Shown: piece by piece, positions 10,501 through 18,366 of the stretch
Numbering within the stretch: the first letter of the stretch is position 1
Layout of the letters: each line of letters starts with the position of its first letter
Origin: Candidatus Thiodictyon syntrophicum
Lineage (GTDB): Bacteria > Pseudomonadota > Gammaproteobacteria > Chromatiales > Chromatiaceae
Direction: 5' to 3'
Length of the DNA stretch: 64,000 nucleotides
Assembly: GCF_002813775.1 (NCBI RefSeq)
Contig: NZ_CP020370.1
Location: 5,171,501-5,235,500 of the forward strand
The notes under the pieces: generated by a model
Told to the model about the DNA's origin: nothing
The model's database searches: none
The model's input: the letters and a program-made list of their open reading frames with translations, nothing else
Position numbers and translations under genes: made by a program

Positions 10501-10725
10501 ATCGGCACCGGCGTCATCGGCGGTACGCTCGTCGCCACCCTGGTCGCCATCTTCTTCATCCCGATGTTTTATTGGCTGGTGGGGACCTTCAGCAAACGGT
10601 TCTTCGGCAGCGCCAGGAGCGATCTCTCGGCGTCTGTGGAGACCAAGCCTGCGGGGGCGGATGGCCCGGGGGCGACCGGCGGCGGCGCGGCAGTCGCGAC
10701 TCGGGTGGAGCGCAAGGATGTCTGA
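7504..10725 (+). CDS. RND multidrug efflux pump, HAE1 (AcrB-like) family
   Basis: Inner-membrane proton-driven exporter of hydrophobic and amphiphilic compounds, 1073 residues, the usual size for AcrB-type pumps. It begins MFSHFFIDRPIFAAVIA, as HAE1 pumps do. Transmembrane helix 4 carries GLVVDDAIVVVENTERNM with the paired aspartates of the proton relay, and the helix-10 signature AKNAILIVEFA has the conserved Lys. Two large periplasmic loops follow the first and seventh helices. The C-terminal 40 residues are Gly/Ala-rich. Its stop overlaps the channel gene (ATGTCTGA). Substrates cannot be told from sequence. Confidence 0.96.
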   Translation: MFSHFFIDRPIFAAVIALIISIAGLVAMVQLPIAQYPQVTPIQIQVSATYPGANGTLVAQNVGAPIEEQVNGANNMIYMSSASSSTGNYTLTVYFTIDTNPELAQVDVQNRVSQAMAQLPQSVQAQGVDVQQKTSTFLMVLAFFSPDGRLDNDYISNYTNTQILSNINRIDGANQAAIFGVPEYAMRIWLKPDRMAQLGVTATQLANVVKQQNQQFAVGRIGDTPTPYPVPMTFPVTTGIITEPDQFDNMIVRAENKDAALVRVKDLGYAQLGAQSYTLQTEYQGRPATLIAVYQQPGANSIAVSKEVRANLAELAKGFPSGLDYAVALDTTAFVQASIDEVVKTFFEAVVLVVLVVFIFLHSLRLTIIPTLAVPVSILGALIGMLLLGFSINMLTLFGMILAIGLVVDDAIVVVENTERNMEQYGLTPNAAAKKAMDEVSGPVIAVVLVLNAVFVPVAFLGGITGALYQQFAVTIAISVVFSGFIALTLSPALAAILIQARKGEKKGFFAWFDTGFERITNGYVQGVKTVLGAWFPGFLVLGLVIAGCVWLFKVLPTAFVPQEDQGYIFVPYFLPDSASLSRTNAVGSQAATIMRANPAVANVTQVDGYSLIDSQMKTNFGLLFVSLKDYAERTSPALSANAVIADGMRQFQSIQGGLVVPINPPAIPGLGITAGFQMWIEQKGAGTFGQLYDLVNQIIEKAKTRPELAGVSTTVRANGQQLLADVDREKAEILGVPIQEVYNTLQIMFGSLYVSQFPKDSRLFQVILQAEPSYRMTPEDIGNFYVKNNDDKMIPLSALVSTRYVVGPDMVTRFNNYPAIAINGAPAPGVSSGTALAAIQEVAEGLLPQGYGFEWAGEAREEVSSGSTSTIAFSFGLIFVFLILAAQYESWSLPISVMMAIPFAVLGALIAIALRGIDNDIYFQIGLLTLVGLAAKNAILIVEFAVELHRKEGMSLFDAAAEAARLRLRPIIMTSFAFVLGTLPLAIATGASANSRHSIGTGVIGGTLVATLVAIFFIPMFYWLVGTFSKRFFGSARSDLSASVETKPAGADGPGATGGGAAVATRVERKDV

Positions 10726-12367
10726 CCTGAAGCGACCCGCGATCTTGGATGCGACCACCGCGCCCTTTGCGGGGGCGTCGGTCCGCACAGCGGACCCTAC
10801 GGGGGGGGCAACCCCTAGGGTCCGCTGTGCGGACCGAGCGGCACCGGCCCTGAGCGCCAGTCTCGCAGCGACCATGACGCTGGCGGTTCTGCTCGCCGGC
10901 TGCATGGTCGGCCCCGATTATGTCCGGCCCAAGGTCGATACCCCGGCGCAGTACCGCTTCCAGTTCCGCGAGGTGCAGGAGACCGCCAACACCCGTTGGT
11001 GGCGGGGCTTCAACGACCCGGTCCTGGACGACCTGATCAGTCAGGCCCTGGCCCATAATTGGAACGTCAAGATCGCCGCGGCCAACGTGGAGGCCGCCGC
11101 CGGGGTCCTGAGCCAGGCCCGCGCACCGCTCTTTCCGCAACTGACCTACAACGGCGTGGGCGAGCGTGCGCGCGTCTCCGAGGACACCGCCACCACCATC
11201 CCGGGCACCTTCGCGAACCCGGCGGACAACTTCCAGGTCCTCGCCGGGGCCTCTTGGGAGATCGACCTGTGGGGCCGCATCCGCCGTCAGACCGAGGCGG
11301 CGCGGGCCAACCTGCTCGCCACCGAGGAGGCCAGACGCGGTGTCATCCTGTCACTGGTGGGGACGGTGGCGAGCGGCTACCTCCAGTTGCGCGGGCTCGA
11401 CTCCCAACTCGCCTTGTCGAAGCAGACCCAGGCTGCCTATGGCGAATCCCTGCGCCTGTTCGAGGCCCAGTTCAAATACGGACAGGTCTCGGAGATGACG
11501 GTCGCCCAGGCCAAGTCGCAGTACGAGACCGCCAGCGCCCAGATCCCGCTCCTGGAACGCAAGATCGCCCAGACCGAGAATGGCATCGGCGTGCTCCTGG
11601 GACGCAACCCCGGGCCTATCCCGCGCGGCCTGCCCGTCGAGACCCTGGTGGCGCCGGCCGTCCCGGCCGGGGTCCCGTCGGACCTGCTGGCCCGCCGACC
11701 GGACATTCTGGAGGCGGAGCAGCAATTGATCGCCGCCAATGCCCGGATCGGCGCGGCCCGGGCACTGTACTTCCCGACCATCTCCCTGACCGGCGCCCTG
11801 GGCACCAACAGCGCCCAACTCGCCAACCTCTTCAGCGGACCGGCCAATACCTGGAGCTTTGCCGGGACCCTGGCCGGACCCATCTTCACCGCCGGGGCGG
11901 TCAGCGGTCAGGTCGCCCAGGCCGTGGCGCTCCAGCAAGCGGCCCTGAACAACTACCAGCGGGTCATCGTGGGCGCCTTCGCCGACGTCTCCAACGCACT
12001 CGTCGGCCGGGAGAAGCTGACCGCCGAGGTGACGACCCAGCAGCGGCTGGTCCAGGCCTTGAGCGACTATGCGCGCCTGGCCAGGCTCCAGTTCACCGGC
12101 GGCTATGTCCCCTACTCGACGGTGCTCCAGGCCGATCAGGAACTCTTTCCCGCCGAACTGAACCTGGCGGCCACCCGCGCCGCCAGCCTGATCGCGCTGG
12201 TCAGCATCTATCAGGCCATGGGCGGCGGCTGGGTCGACGAGGCCGCCCGCGAGGCCCCGGCACCGGTGCGCGGCAAGGGGCCCTTCGCCCCGGCCATCCC
12301 CAGGGCGCCGGGGGTGGTGGCGCCACCGGCGGGAGCGGGGTCGGGTGTTGCTGGTGCGGCGCAATAG
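10718..12367 (+). CDS. RND efflux outer-membrane channel lipoprotein (OprM/NodT family)
   Basis: TolC-like outer-membrane channel of the efflux operon. The lipobox LLAGC is followed by MVGPDYVRP, the typical OprM start, then paired outer-membrane efflux repeats (WWRGFNDPVLDDLISQAL; WEIDLWGRIRRQTEAAR; RRPDILEAEQQLIAANARIG). The ATG at 10718 overlaps the pump stop and would put the lipidated Cys at residue 62, far deeper than normal. The only later ATG (10874) leaves just 9 residues before Cys, too short for a signal. The long leader is due to a hairpin repeat at 10779-10836 inside the frame. The stop codon lies at the edge of repeat A3. Confidence 0.9.
   Translation: MSDLKRPAILDATTAPFAGASVRTADPTGGATPRVRCADRAAPALSASLAATMTLAVLLAGCMVGPDYVRPKVDTPAQYRFQFREVQETANTRWWRGFNDPVLDDLISQALAHNWNVKIAAANVEAAAGVLSQARAPLFPQLTYNGVGERARVSEDTATTIPGTFANPADNFQVLAGASWEIDLWGRIRRQTEAARANLLATEEARRGVILSLVGTVASGYLQLRGLDSQLALSKQTQAAYGESLRLFEAQFKYGQVSEMTVAQAKSQYETASAQIPLLERKIAQTENGIGVLLGRNPGPIPRGLPVETLVAPAVPAGVPSDLLARRPDILEAEQQLIAANARIGAARALYFPTISLTGALGTNSAQLANLFSGPANTWSFAGTLAGPIFTAGAVSGQVAQAVALQQAALNNYQRVIVGAFADVSNALVGREKLTAEVTTQQRLVQALSDYARLARLQFTGGYVPYSTVLQADQELFPAELNLAATRAASLIALVSIYQAMGGGWVDEAAREAPAPVRGKGPFAPAIPRAPGVVAPPAGAGSGVAGAAQ
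10779..10836. repeat. 21-bp perfect inverted repeat inside the channel gene leader
   Basis: CGGTCCGCACAGCGGACCCT at 10779-10798 (plus one A) is exactly reverse-complemented at 10816-10836, with a G-rich 16-nt loop. It belongs to a TAGGGTNCGC...GCGNACC type of dispersed palindrome, also seen at 18244-18263 and 42530-42599. It sits in frame and encodes SVRTADPTGG..RVRCADR of the pre-signal leader. Confidence 0.9.
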
Positions 12368-12580
12368 TAACGAGTCAAGAACCAGTCAAACGCAATCGTT
12401 GTCGTTCTCGTTGTCGTAATCGGAGAAGCAATGCACTTTCGGCTGCGAGGGAATCCGGGCACTACGATAACCCTCGATTACGATTACGATTACGATTACG
12501 ATTACGACAACGACAACGACAACGGCGCTATAGCCAGTACCTAATGGAATTGTTTAAGTTATCAGTGAACCGTTCCTTCG
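12365..12580 (+). repeat. Hexamer-arm inverted repeat, subfamily A, copy A3 (longest)
   Basis: Full-length copy with conserved outer flanks: TAGTAACGAGTCAAGAACC on the left and GTTTAAGTTATCAGTGAACC on the right. Both recur inverted in copy A4 at 50.6 kb. Left arm has CGTTGT hexamers with one CGTTCT variant; right arm is ATTACG x5 and ACAACG x3. The first three bases are the stop codon of the efflux channel gene. The remaining gap to 12679 contains only the leader of the next gene. Confidence 0.9.
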
Positions 12581-12679
12581 GCCTGACACAATGAAAAGAG
12601 ATCCATCAGCAGACGCAGGTGAGAAAGGGTCCGGGCGGCCCGGGGCACTGGTCCCGGCCCGGGCACTGGAGGTTTTTCC

Positions 12680-14914
12680 ATGACGACGAACGGCACCCGC
12701 TACGACCTGGTTCTTTTCGGCAGCGACCTGCAAGGCGAAGAACGTGCGCAGGCGGTCAGTCGCCTGGCGCAGTGGATGAAGGTCGCCCCCGAGCAGGGCG
12801 CGCAGATACTCGAACAGCGCGGGCTCGTCATCGCCCGCGGCCTGGATGCGGACACCGGGGCGGAGACCCAGCGTAAATTGCTCGCAATCGGTATCCGCTG
12901 CAATCTGCGCCCTTGCAACACCTCGGGCCTGACCCTGGAACTCGCCGCCGTAGAAAAACCGGCGACGGTGATCACCTGCCCGGCCTGTGGTCACGTCCAC
13001 CAGGTCAAGGGGGACCAACCGGCCCCCACGACCTGCGAGCAGTGCGAAATCGTCTTCGCCAAGTACGAAAATCTGGCGAAGGAGAAGAAGGAACGCGAGC
13101 AGATCCGGCAGACGCTGCTCTACGAGCAACAGCGCTCCCTGGAGCGGGATCAGAGAGAACAGGAGGAGCGCCTGGCGCAGCAGCGGCGCCGCCAACTGGA
13201 AGATGAGATCCGCAAGCAGTTGGGCCTGCCGCGCCTGATGGCCAGCCGCACCGGGCTGATCAGTTCAGCGGCCGGTATCTATCTGTTGGGCCTGAGCATG
13301 GGCGCGGGGGGCCTGTTCGCCTACAACCTGTTGTCCGGGAGCGGCACCATCGCCCCTGACCCCAACCGGGTCGGCGTGGGCGCACTGGCCATGGGCCAGG
13401 CGGCGGCCGAGTCGGGCGTATTCGATCCCGGTATGGTCGCCGAGATGCAGGTCTCCGCACTCCTGGACCCCGCGGCGGGCGCCGTCGCCGCGGAGCCGGG
13501 TGGCGCCGCCACCGACCCGGGTGTCGCCGCCACAGGCCCAGGTGTCCCCGCGGACACTGGCGCAATCCCGGGGGCTGCCGGGCCTCTCCTTGATGCGTCT
13601 TTCGGCCAGTCGGGCGCCGCGGGCCCCCGGCAACCGGGGGCTGCGGGGGCCGGCACGGCCGCGCCTGACGGGCCGGACACGCTCGGATTCCTTGACAGCC
13701 GCCTGGCCGATCTGAAGAAAGACACCGAGTGGGACCTCTATCTCCTCGACCGGATCGGGGCCCTGCACGAACGCGGCGCCGCGCCGCAGGCCATGGCCCT
13801 GGTCGAGCACCTGCAGGACCCCGAGTTGCGCTTTGACCGCGGCGCCCGGCTGGCCGATGACCTGGGGCGTGAAGGCCGGTCGGCGGACGCCGAGAACCTG
13901 TATCTGCGCCTGGGCGCCGCGGCCGACCAGCAACCCGACCAGGCCGGGGCGCGGGTCGCCGCCTACGCCACCCTGGCCCGCCATCGCCACCGGGCCGGGC
14001 GTCCGCTCGAGGCCGCCGCGCTCCTGCAGCAGGCGATGACCATGGCCGCGACCCTGACCGCACCCGCGGATCAGGCCGCGGCCGAGAGCGAGATTGCCGC
14101 ACTCCTGACCGACTTGGGCCGTCCCGCGGAGGCCCGAGCCCATTTTCAGGCGGCGCTGGGGGCGCTGGGCCGCATCCCGACCCCGGCCGCCCGTCTGTCG
14201 GCGATCCCCCCACTCGCACAGGGCTATGCCAAGGCGGGCTACCGGGCCTCAGCCCTGAATCTACTCGACGAGGCGACCCACAACATCGCCGCGGCCAAGG
14301 ACGCGCAGGCGCGTGAGCGCATCCTTGGCGCACTCGCGCACACCAGTGCCCAGTTGGGGGACCGGCAGGGCGCCATGGGTGCCGCGGCGCGGATTGCCGA
14401 CCCCGCCGGGAAAGATCGGGCCCTTTATCGACTCGTCGCAACTGAACTTGCAGCAGGGCGCCTCGCCGATGCGGTCGCGCTGGCCGAGGGCCTGCACACC
14501 CCGGCCTATCAGGCGCTGGCAGGCGGTTTGGTGGGGCTGCGCCAAACGGCGCTGCCCGCCTATCGGCCACTGGCGACCCAGTCGGCTGAACGCGCCGCCG
14601 CGGCCGTCGCCCTGCTGACGAACCCCGCGGAGCAGGCGGCCGTCACCGCTGAACTGGCACGCTTCGCCGCGCGCGGCGGCGACAGCGCCGCAGCCGATCG
14701 CGGCTTCGCGCAGGCACTGCGGCTCGCCGCCTCGGTGCCGTCGCTGCCGGAACGTGACCGCGCGCTGGCGATCCTGGCCACCAACGAGGCGCTGGCCCTG
14801 CGCCTCGCCGACGCGCGCTCGCGGCTGCCGCAGATCGCCGATACACAATTGCGGTTCGCCCTGACCAACGACCTGGCCGGTCTTGGCGACGCGGCAAAGG
14901 CGGTCGGTCAATAG
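12680..14914 (+). CDS. Zinc-ribbon, coiled-coil, single-pass membrane protein with helical repeats
   Basis: 744-residue protein of unknown function. Visible layout: an N-terminal alpha/beta domain (1-90); a zinc ribbon with C100-x2-C103 and C119-x2-C122; a charged coiled coil (about 128-182, KEKKEREQIRQ...); a transmembrane helix (about 193-217, SSAAGIYLLGLSMGAGGLFA); an Ala/Gly/Pro-rich linker (about 225-330); then a long helical-repeat region of TPR-like units (GRSADAENLYLRLG, GRPLEAAALLQQAM, GRPAEARAHFQAAL). The topology suggests a cytoplasmic sensor part joined to an outer repeat scaffold, but this is inference. The ATG lies about 10 bases after GGAGG. It is monocistronic between repeat A3 and a small gene. 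Confidence 0.8.
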   Translation: MTTNGTRYDLVLFGSDLQGEERAQAVSRLAQWMKVAPEQGAQILEQRGLVIARGLDADTGAETQRKLLAIGIRCNLRPCNTSGLTLELAAVEKPATVITCPACGHVHQVKGDQPAPTTCEQCEIVFAKYENLAKEKKEREQIRQTLLYEQQRSLERDQREQEERLAQQRRRQLEDEIRKQLGLPRLMASRTGLISSAAGIYLLGLSMGAGGLFAYNLLSGSGTIAPDPNRVGVGALAMGQAAAESGVFDPGMVAEMQVSALLDPAAGAVAAEPGGAATDPGVAATGPGVPADTGAIPGAAGPLLDASFGQSGAAGPRQPGAAGAGTAAPDGPDTLGFLDSRLADLKKDTEWDLYLLDRIGALHERGAAPQAMALVEHLQDPELRFDRGARLADDLGREGRSADAENLYLRLGAAADQQPDQAGARVAAYATLARHRHRAGRPLEAAALLQQAMTMAATLTAPADQAAAESEIAALLTDLGRPAEARAHFQAALGALGRIPTPAARLSAIPPLAQGYAKAGYRASALNLLDEATHNIAAAKDAQARERILGALAHTSAQLGDRQGAMGAAARIADPAGKDRALYRLVATELAAGRLADAVALAEGLHTPAYQALAGGLVGLRQTALPAYRPLATQSAERAAAAVALLTNPAEQAAVTAELARFAARGGDSAAADRGFAQALRLAASVPSLPERDRALAILATNEALALRLADARSRLPQIADTQLRFALTNDLAGLGDAAKAVGQ

Positions 14915-14995
14915 GATGACCGCCCTTTCTGAAATTGCCGGTCCGGGCGCAGACCTGGAGCGCGGGGCGGCCCCCGACCCCCGGGGGGCCGTCGC

Positions 14996-15229
14996 GTGAA
15001 GTACATCGTGCTGAAGACCAGCCGCGGCGAACGCCCGGTGCTCTTTCCCAGCGAGTTCTCCCACCGCGACCTGGCGGACCTCTTTGCACCCGCGCCGATC
15101 GCGGCCGCGGGCTTCGTGCACGAGGGAGCGGACGGGATCAGTTGCGGGGGCGAGAGCGCCGGCCTGCGCATCGGCTCCCGGGGCAGCCTGGACGCGGCGC
15201 TGATCCGCGCCGCCTTGGGGGAGGACTGA
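14996..15229 (+). CDS. Small hypothetical protein, 77 aa
   Basis: Short protein starting at a GTG (MKYIVLKTSRGERPVLFPSE). It has no signal peptide or membrane helix. The sequence is compact and mixed alpha/beta in appearance, with two Gly-rich turns (GGESAGLRIGSRG). I do not recognise a named family. It lies 81 bases after the zinc-ribbon gene and ends 115 bases before the sulfhydrylase gene. The composition is protein-like in this frame and not in the overlapping ones, which is the main support that it is real. Confidence 0.55.
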   Translation: MKYIVLKTSRGERPVLFPSEFSHRDLADLFAPAPIAAAGFVHEGADGISCGGESAGLRIGSRGSLDAALIRAALGED

Positions 15230-15344
15230 GCCAAGAAAAGGCACTCGCGGCGCGGCGGACCGGGCGTTACCATCCGCGCGCCACCCCGCGCCCCGCGCGC
15301 GGCCGGATAACGAGACCGACCACCAGACCACCACCGGAGCCCCC

Positions 15345-16622
15345 ATGAAGATCGAAACCCTGGCCATCCACGCCGGCTTTGCCCCGGACCCCACCACCAA
15401 GTCCGTGGCCACCCCCATCTATCAGACCACCAGCTACGCCTTCGACGACACCCAGCACGGGGCGGACCTCTTCGACCTCAAGGTGGCAGGCAACATCTAC
15501 ACCCGCATGATGAACCCCACCAGCGACGTGCTGGAGCAGCGGGTGGCGGCCATGGAGGGCGGGGTCGGGGCCCTCGCGCTCGCCTCCGGCATGGCGGCGG
15601 TGACCGACGCCATCTTCACCATCGCCCAGGCCGGGGACAATATCGTCGCCGTCTCCACCCTCTACGGCGGCTCCTACAACCTGTTCGCCCACACCCTGCC
15701 CCGGCTCGGCATCCAGGTGCGCTTCGCCGCCCCCAACGACATCGCCGGCATGCAGTCGCAGATCGACGCCAGGACCCGCGCCGTCTTCGTCGAGTCCATC
15801 GGCAACCCGGCCGGCAATGTGGCGGACATCACCGCCATCGCCGACATGGCCCACGCCCACGGCGTCCCGCTCATCGTCGACAACACGGTGCCGAGCCCCT
15901 ACCTGTGCCGCCCCTTCGAGCACGGCGCGGACATCGTGATCCACGCCCTGACCAAATACATGGGCGGCCACGGCACCAGTATCGGCGGCGTCCTGGTGGA
16001 CTCCGGCAAATTCCCCTGGGCGCAGAACGCGCAACGCTTCCCCATGCTCAACGAGCCGGACGTCTCCTACCACGGCGTGGTCTACACCCAGGCCCTGGGC
16101 GCCGCCGCCTTCATCGGCCGGGCCCGCGTGGTGCCGCTGCGCAACATGGGCGCCTGCATCTCGCCCTTCAACAGCTTCTTGATCCTGCAAGGGATCGAGA
16201 CCCTGCATGTGCGCATGGACCGCCATTGCGAGAACGCGCTGGCCGTCGCGCAGTTCCTCAAGGACCACCCCAAGGTGGCCTGGGTGCGCTATGCCGGCCT
16301 GCCCGACAGCCCGGACTACCCACTGGTGCAGCGCTACATGGACGGCGCCAAGGCCAGTTCCATCCTCTCCTTCGGGATCAAGGGCGGGCTCGCCGCCGGC
16401 GCCCAATTCATCGACGCGCTGAAGCTCGCCGTGCGCCTGGTGAACATCGGCGACGCCAAGACGCTCGCCTGCCACCCCGCCACCACCACCCACCGCCAAC
16501 TCTCCCCGGAGGAACTGGCCCGCGCGGGCGTCTCCCAGGACCTGGTGCGCCTGTCCATCGGCATCGAACACGTAGACGACATCATTGCCGACCTGGAGCA
16601 GGCACTGGCCGCGGCGGGCTAG
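15345..16622 (+). CDS. metY: O-acetylhomoserine sulfhydrylase (PLP-dependent)
   Basis: Cytoplasmic PLP enzyme of the Cys/Met metabolism family that makes homocysteine from O-acetylhomoserine and sulfide. 425 residues, the usual size for MetY. Signatures: KIETLAIHAGFAPDPTTKSV at the start, YTRMMNPTSDVLEQRVAAMEGG, and the PLP lysine Lys204 in HALTKYMGGHGTSIGG. MetY proteins carry the longer insertion between the PLP lysine and the C-terminal domain seen here (FPWAQNAQRFPMLNEPDVSYHG), which favours MetY over cystathionine gamma-synthase. It stands alone and no SAM or cobalamin riboswitch is evident upstream. Confidence 0.9.
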   Translation: MKIETLAIHAGFAPDPTTKSVATPIYQTTSYAFDDTQHGADLFDLKVAGNIYTRMMNPTSDVLEQRVAAMEGGVGALALASGMAAVTDAIFTIAQAGDNIVAVSTLYGGSYNLFAHTLPRLGIQVRFAAPNDIAGMQSQIDARTRAVFVESIGNPAGNVADITAIADMAHAHGVPLIVDNTVPSPYLCRPFEHGADIVIHALTKYMGGHGTSIGGVLVDSGKFPWAQNAQRFPMLNEPDVSYHGVVYTQALGAAAFIGRARVVPLRNMGACISPFNSFLILQGIETLHVRMDRHCENALAVAQFLKDHPKVAWVRYAGLPDSPDYPLVQRYMDGAKASSILSFGIKGGLAAGAQFIDALKLAVRLVNIGDAKTLACHPATTTHRQLSPEELARAGVSQDLVRLSIGIEHVDDIIADLEQALAAAG

Positions 16623-16712
16623 CCCCCCCACCGCCCCGGCAGTCCTGCGCGTGCCGAGGCGCTGCCGCCCGCCCGGATCGGCGCCTTGGCGTGAGAACCG
16701 CTCTTGCTGGGG

Positions 16713-17996
16713 CTATTGGATCGCGAACTTCACCGCCGAGGCCGCCGCGATCAGCCACACCGCCCCGCCGACCTCACGCGGACGCCCGGCGAGCGTCTTC
16801 ACCACCGCATGGACGATGAAACCGAGCCCGATGCCGGCGGCGATCGAGAAGGTGAAGGGCATCGCGAGCGCCGTGACCACCGCCGGCAGATAGTCGGTCA
16901 GGTCGTCCCAGTTGAGCCCGCGCAGGGCCCCGGCCATCAGGCAGGCGACGAACAGCAGCGCCGGCGCGGTGGCGAAATCGGGGAGCGAGGTGGCGAGCGG
17001 GGCGAAGAAGAGCGTCGCCAGGAACAGCACGCCGGTCACCACCGCGGTCAGGCCGGTGCGCCCGCCCGCCTGGATGCCCGCGGCGCTCTCGATGTAGCTG
17101 GTGACGGTCGAGGTACCGAGCGCCGCGCCCAGGATGGCACCGCCCGAATCCGCCGTCAGGGCCTGCTTGAGCCGCGGCACGGTACCGTCCGGGCGCATCA
17201 GCCCGGCCCGGTGCGTGACCCCGATCAGGGTGCCGGCATTGTCCAGCACGTCGACCAGGAAGAAGGTCAGCACGATGCTCACCAGGCCCAGATTGAGCGC
17301 GCCGGGGATATCCATCTGGAGCCAGGTGGGCGCCAGCGAGGGCGGCAGCGAGACCACGCCGTGGAAGCTGGTGAGGCCGAGCGGGAGGCCGGCGGCGGCG
17401 GTCGCAAGGATGCCGATCAGCACCGCCGCGGCGATGCCGCGCGCCGCCAGCGCCGCCATCGTGAGGAAGCCGGCGCAGGCCAGCAGCGTCGCGGGGTTAC
17501 CGAGCTGGCCCAGGGTCACATAGGTCGCGGGGGCTGCGACCACCACGCCCATGTGCTCCAACCCGATCAGTGCCAGGAAGAAGCCGATGCCCGCACCGAT
17601 GCCGAGCTTGAGCGACAGCGGAATGGTGTTGATCAGCCATTCGCGCACGCGCAGCAGCGAGACGATCAGGAACAGGACGCCGGACAGGAAGACCGCGCCC
17701 AGTGCGACCTGCCAGGGGATGTGCAGCCCACCCACCACGACGAAGGCAAAATAGGCGTTGAGCCCCATGCCGGGCGCCAGCGCCAGCGGGAGGTTGGCGT
17801 ACAGGCCCATGGCGATGGAGGCGATGCCGGCACCCAGACAGGTCGCCGCGAACAGCGCCCCCTGGTCCATGCCGGTGGTAGCCAGGATGCTCGGGTTGAC
17901 CGCCACGATATAGACCATCGCAAGCCAGGTCGTGATCCCGGCGAGGACCTCGGTGCGGATCGTGGTACCGGCCTCATCAAGGTGAAACAGGGTCAT
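16713..17996 (-). CDS. Purine (adenine/guanine/hypoxanthine) permease, NCS2 AzgA-like
   Basis: Inner-membrane nucleobase:cation symporter of the AzgA/PbuG branch. Signatures: RTEVLAGITTWLAMVYIVAV with a Pro-rich start of helix 1, ALAPGMGLNAYFAF, FFLVDVLDNAGTLIGV, and the SYIESAAGIQAGGRTGLTAV motif, all typical. About 12-14 hydrophobic helices. The start at 17996 (ATG) gives 427 residues and has GGTGG upstream; an in-frame GTG 33 bases earlier is possible. It converges with metY, whose stop is about 90 bases away. Exact purine specificity cannot be decided. Confidence 0.88.
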   Translation of the reverse strand: MTLFHLDEAGTTIRTEVLAGITTWLAMVYIVAVNPSILATTGMDQGALFAATCLGAGIASIAMGLYANLPLALAPGMGLNAYFAFVVVGGLHIPWQVALGAVFLSGVLFLIVSLLRVREWLINTIPLSLKLGIGAGIGFFLALIGLEHMGVVVAAPATYVTLGQLGNPATLLACAGFLTMAALAARGIAAAVLIGILATAAAGLPLGLTSFHGVVSLPPSLAPTWLQMDIPGALNLGLVSIVLTFFLVDVLDNAGTLIGVTHRAGLMRPDGTVPRLKQALTADSGGAILGAALGTSTVTSYIESAAGIQAGGRTGLTAVVTGVLFLATLFFAPLATSLPDFATAPALLFVACLMAGALRGLNWDDLTDYLPAVVTALAMPFTFSIAAGIGLGFIVHAVVKTLAGRPREVGGAVWLIAAASAVKFAIQ

Positions 17997-18243
17997 CGCA
18001 ACCACCGTGCTCAGGTTGGGTTCAGGCACCCCGGCCGCTGGCCGTGTGCGGGTGGGCCGGGCCTTGGACGCGCCCGCTTTGCGCCGCGCGCCGCATTGGT
18101 CTCAGCAAGGCCCGGCAGCGGCCCGTCGGCGTACTTGGCGGGACCATGTAACCGACGCAGGGTAGCGCAACGCCCCCCTGAACGTAAGCCGTCGCGGCAC
18201 GGTCCGGCCCGTAGAGCCGCCGCTCGGCGCCTGGACGGCGCGC

Positions 18244-18263
18244 GTAGGGTGCGCCGTGCGCAC
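18244..18263. repeat. TAGGGTGCGCCGTGCGCACC palindromic repeat in a 340-bp gap
   Basis: Imperfect palindrome of the same type as the 21-bp arms at 10779-10836. It lies in the gap between the purine permease start and the CHAT gene stop (18030-18366). Apart from this repeat I see no gene or clear terminator in that gap. Confidence 0.7.
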
Positions 18264-18366
18264 CGTTGGGCTGACCAAGACTCACGCCGTTTCGTTCAAC
18301 CGCGGCCGCTGAAGGTCCGCGCGGCGCATCCTACGTCAATGATCCGAACAATTGCGCCTGGTGGTA

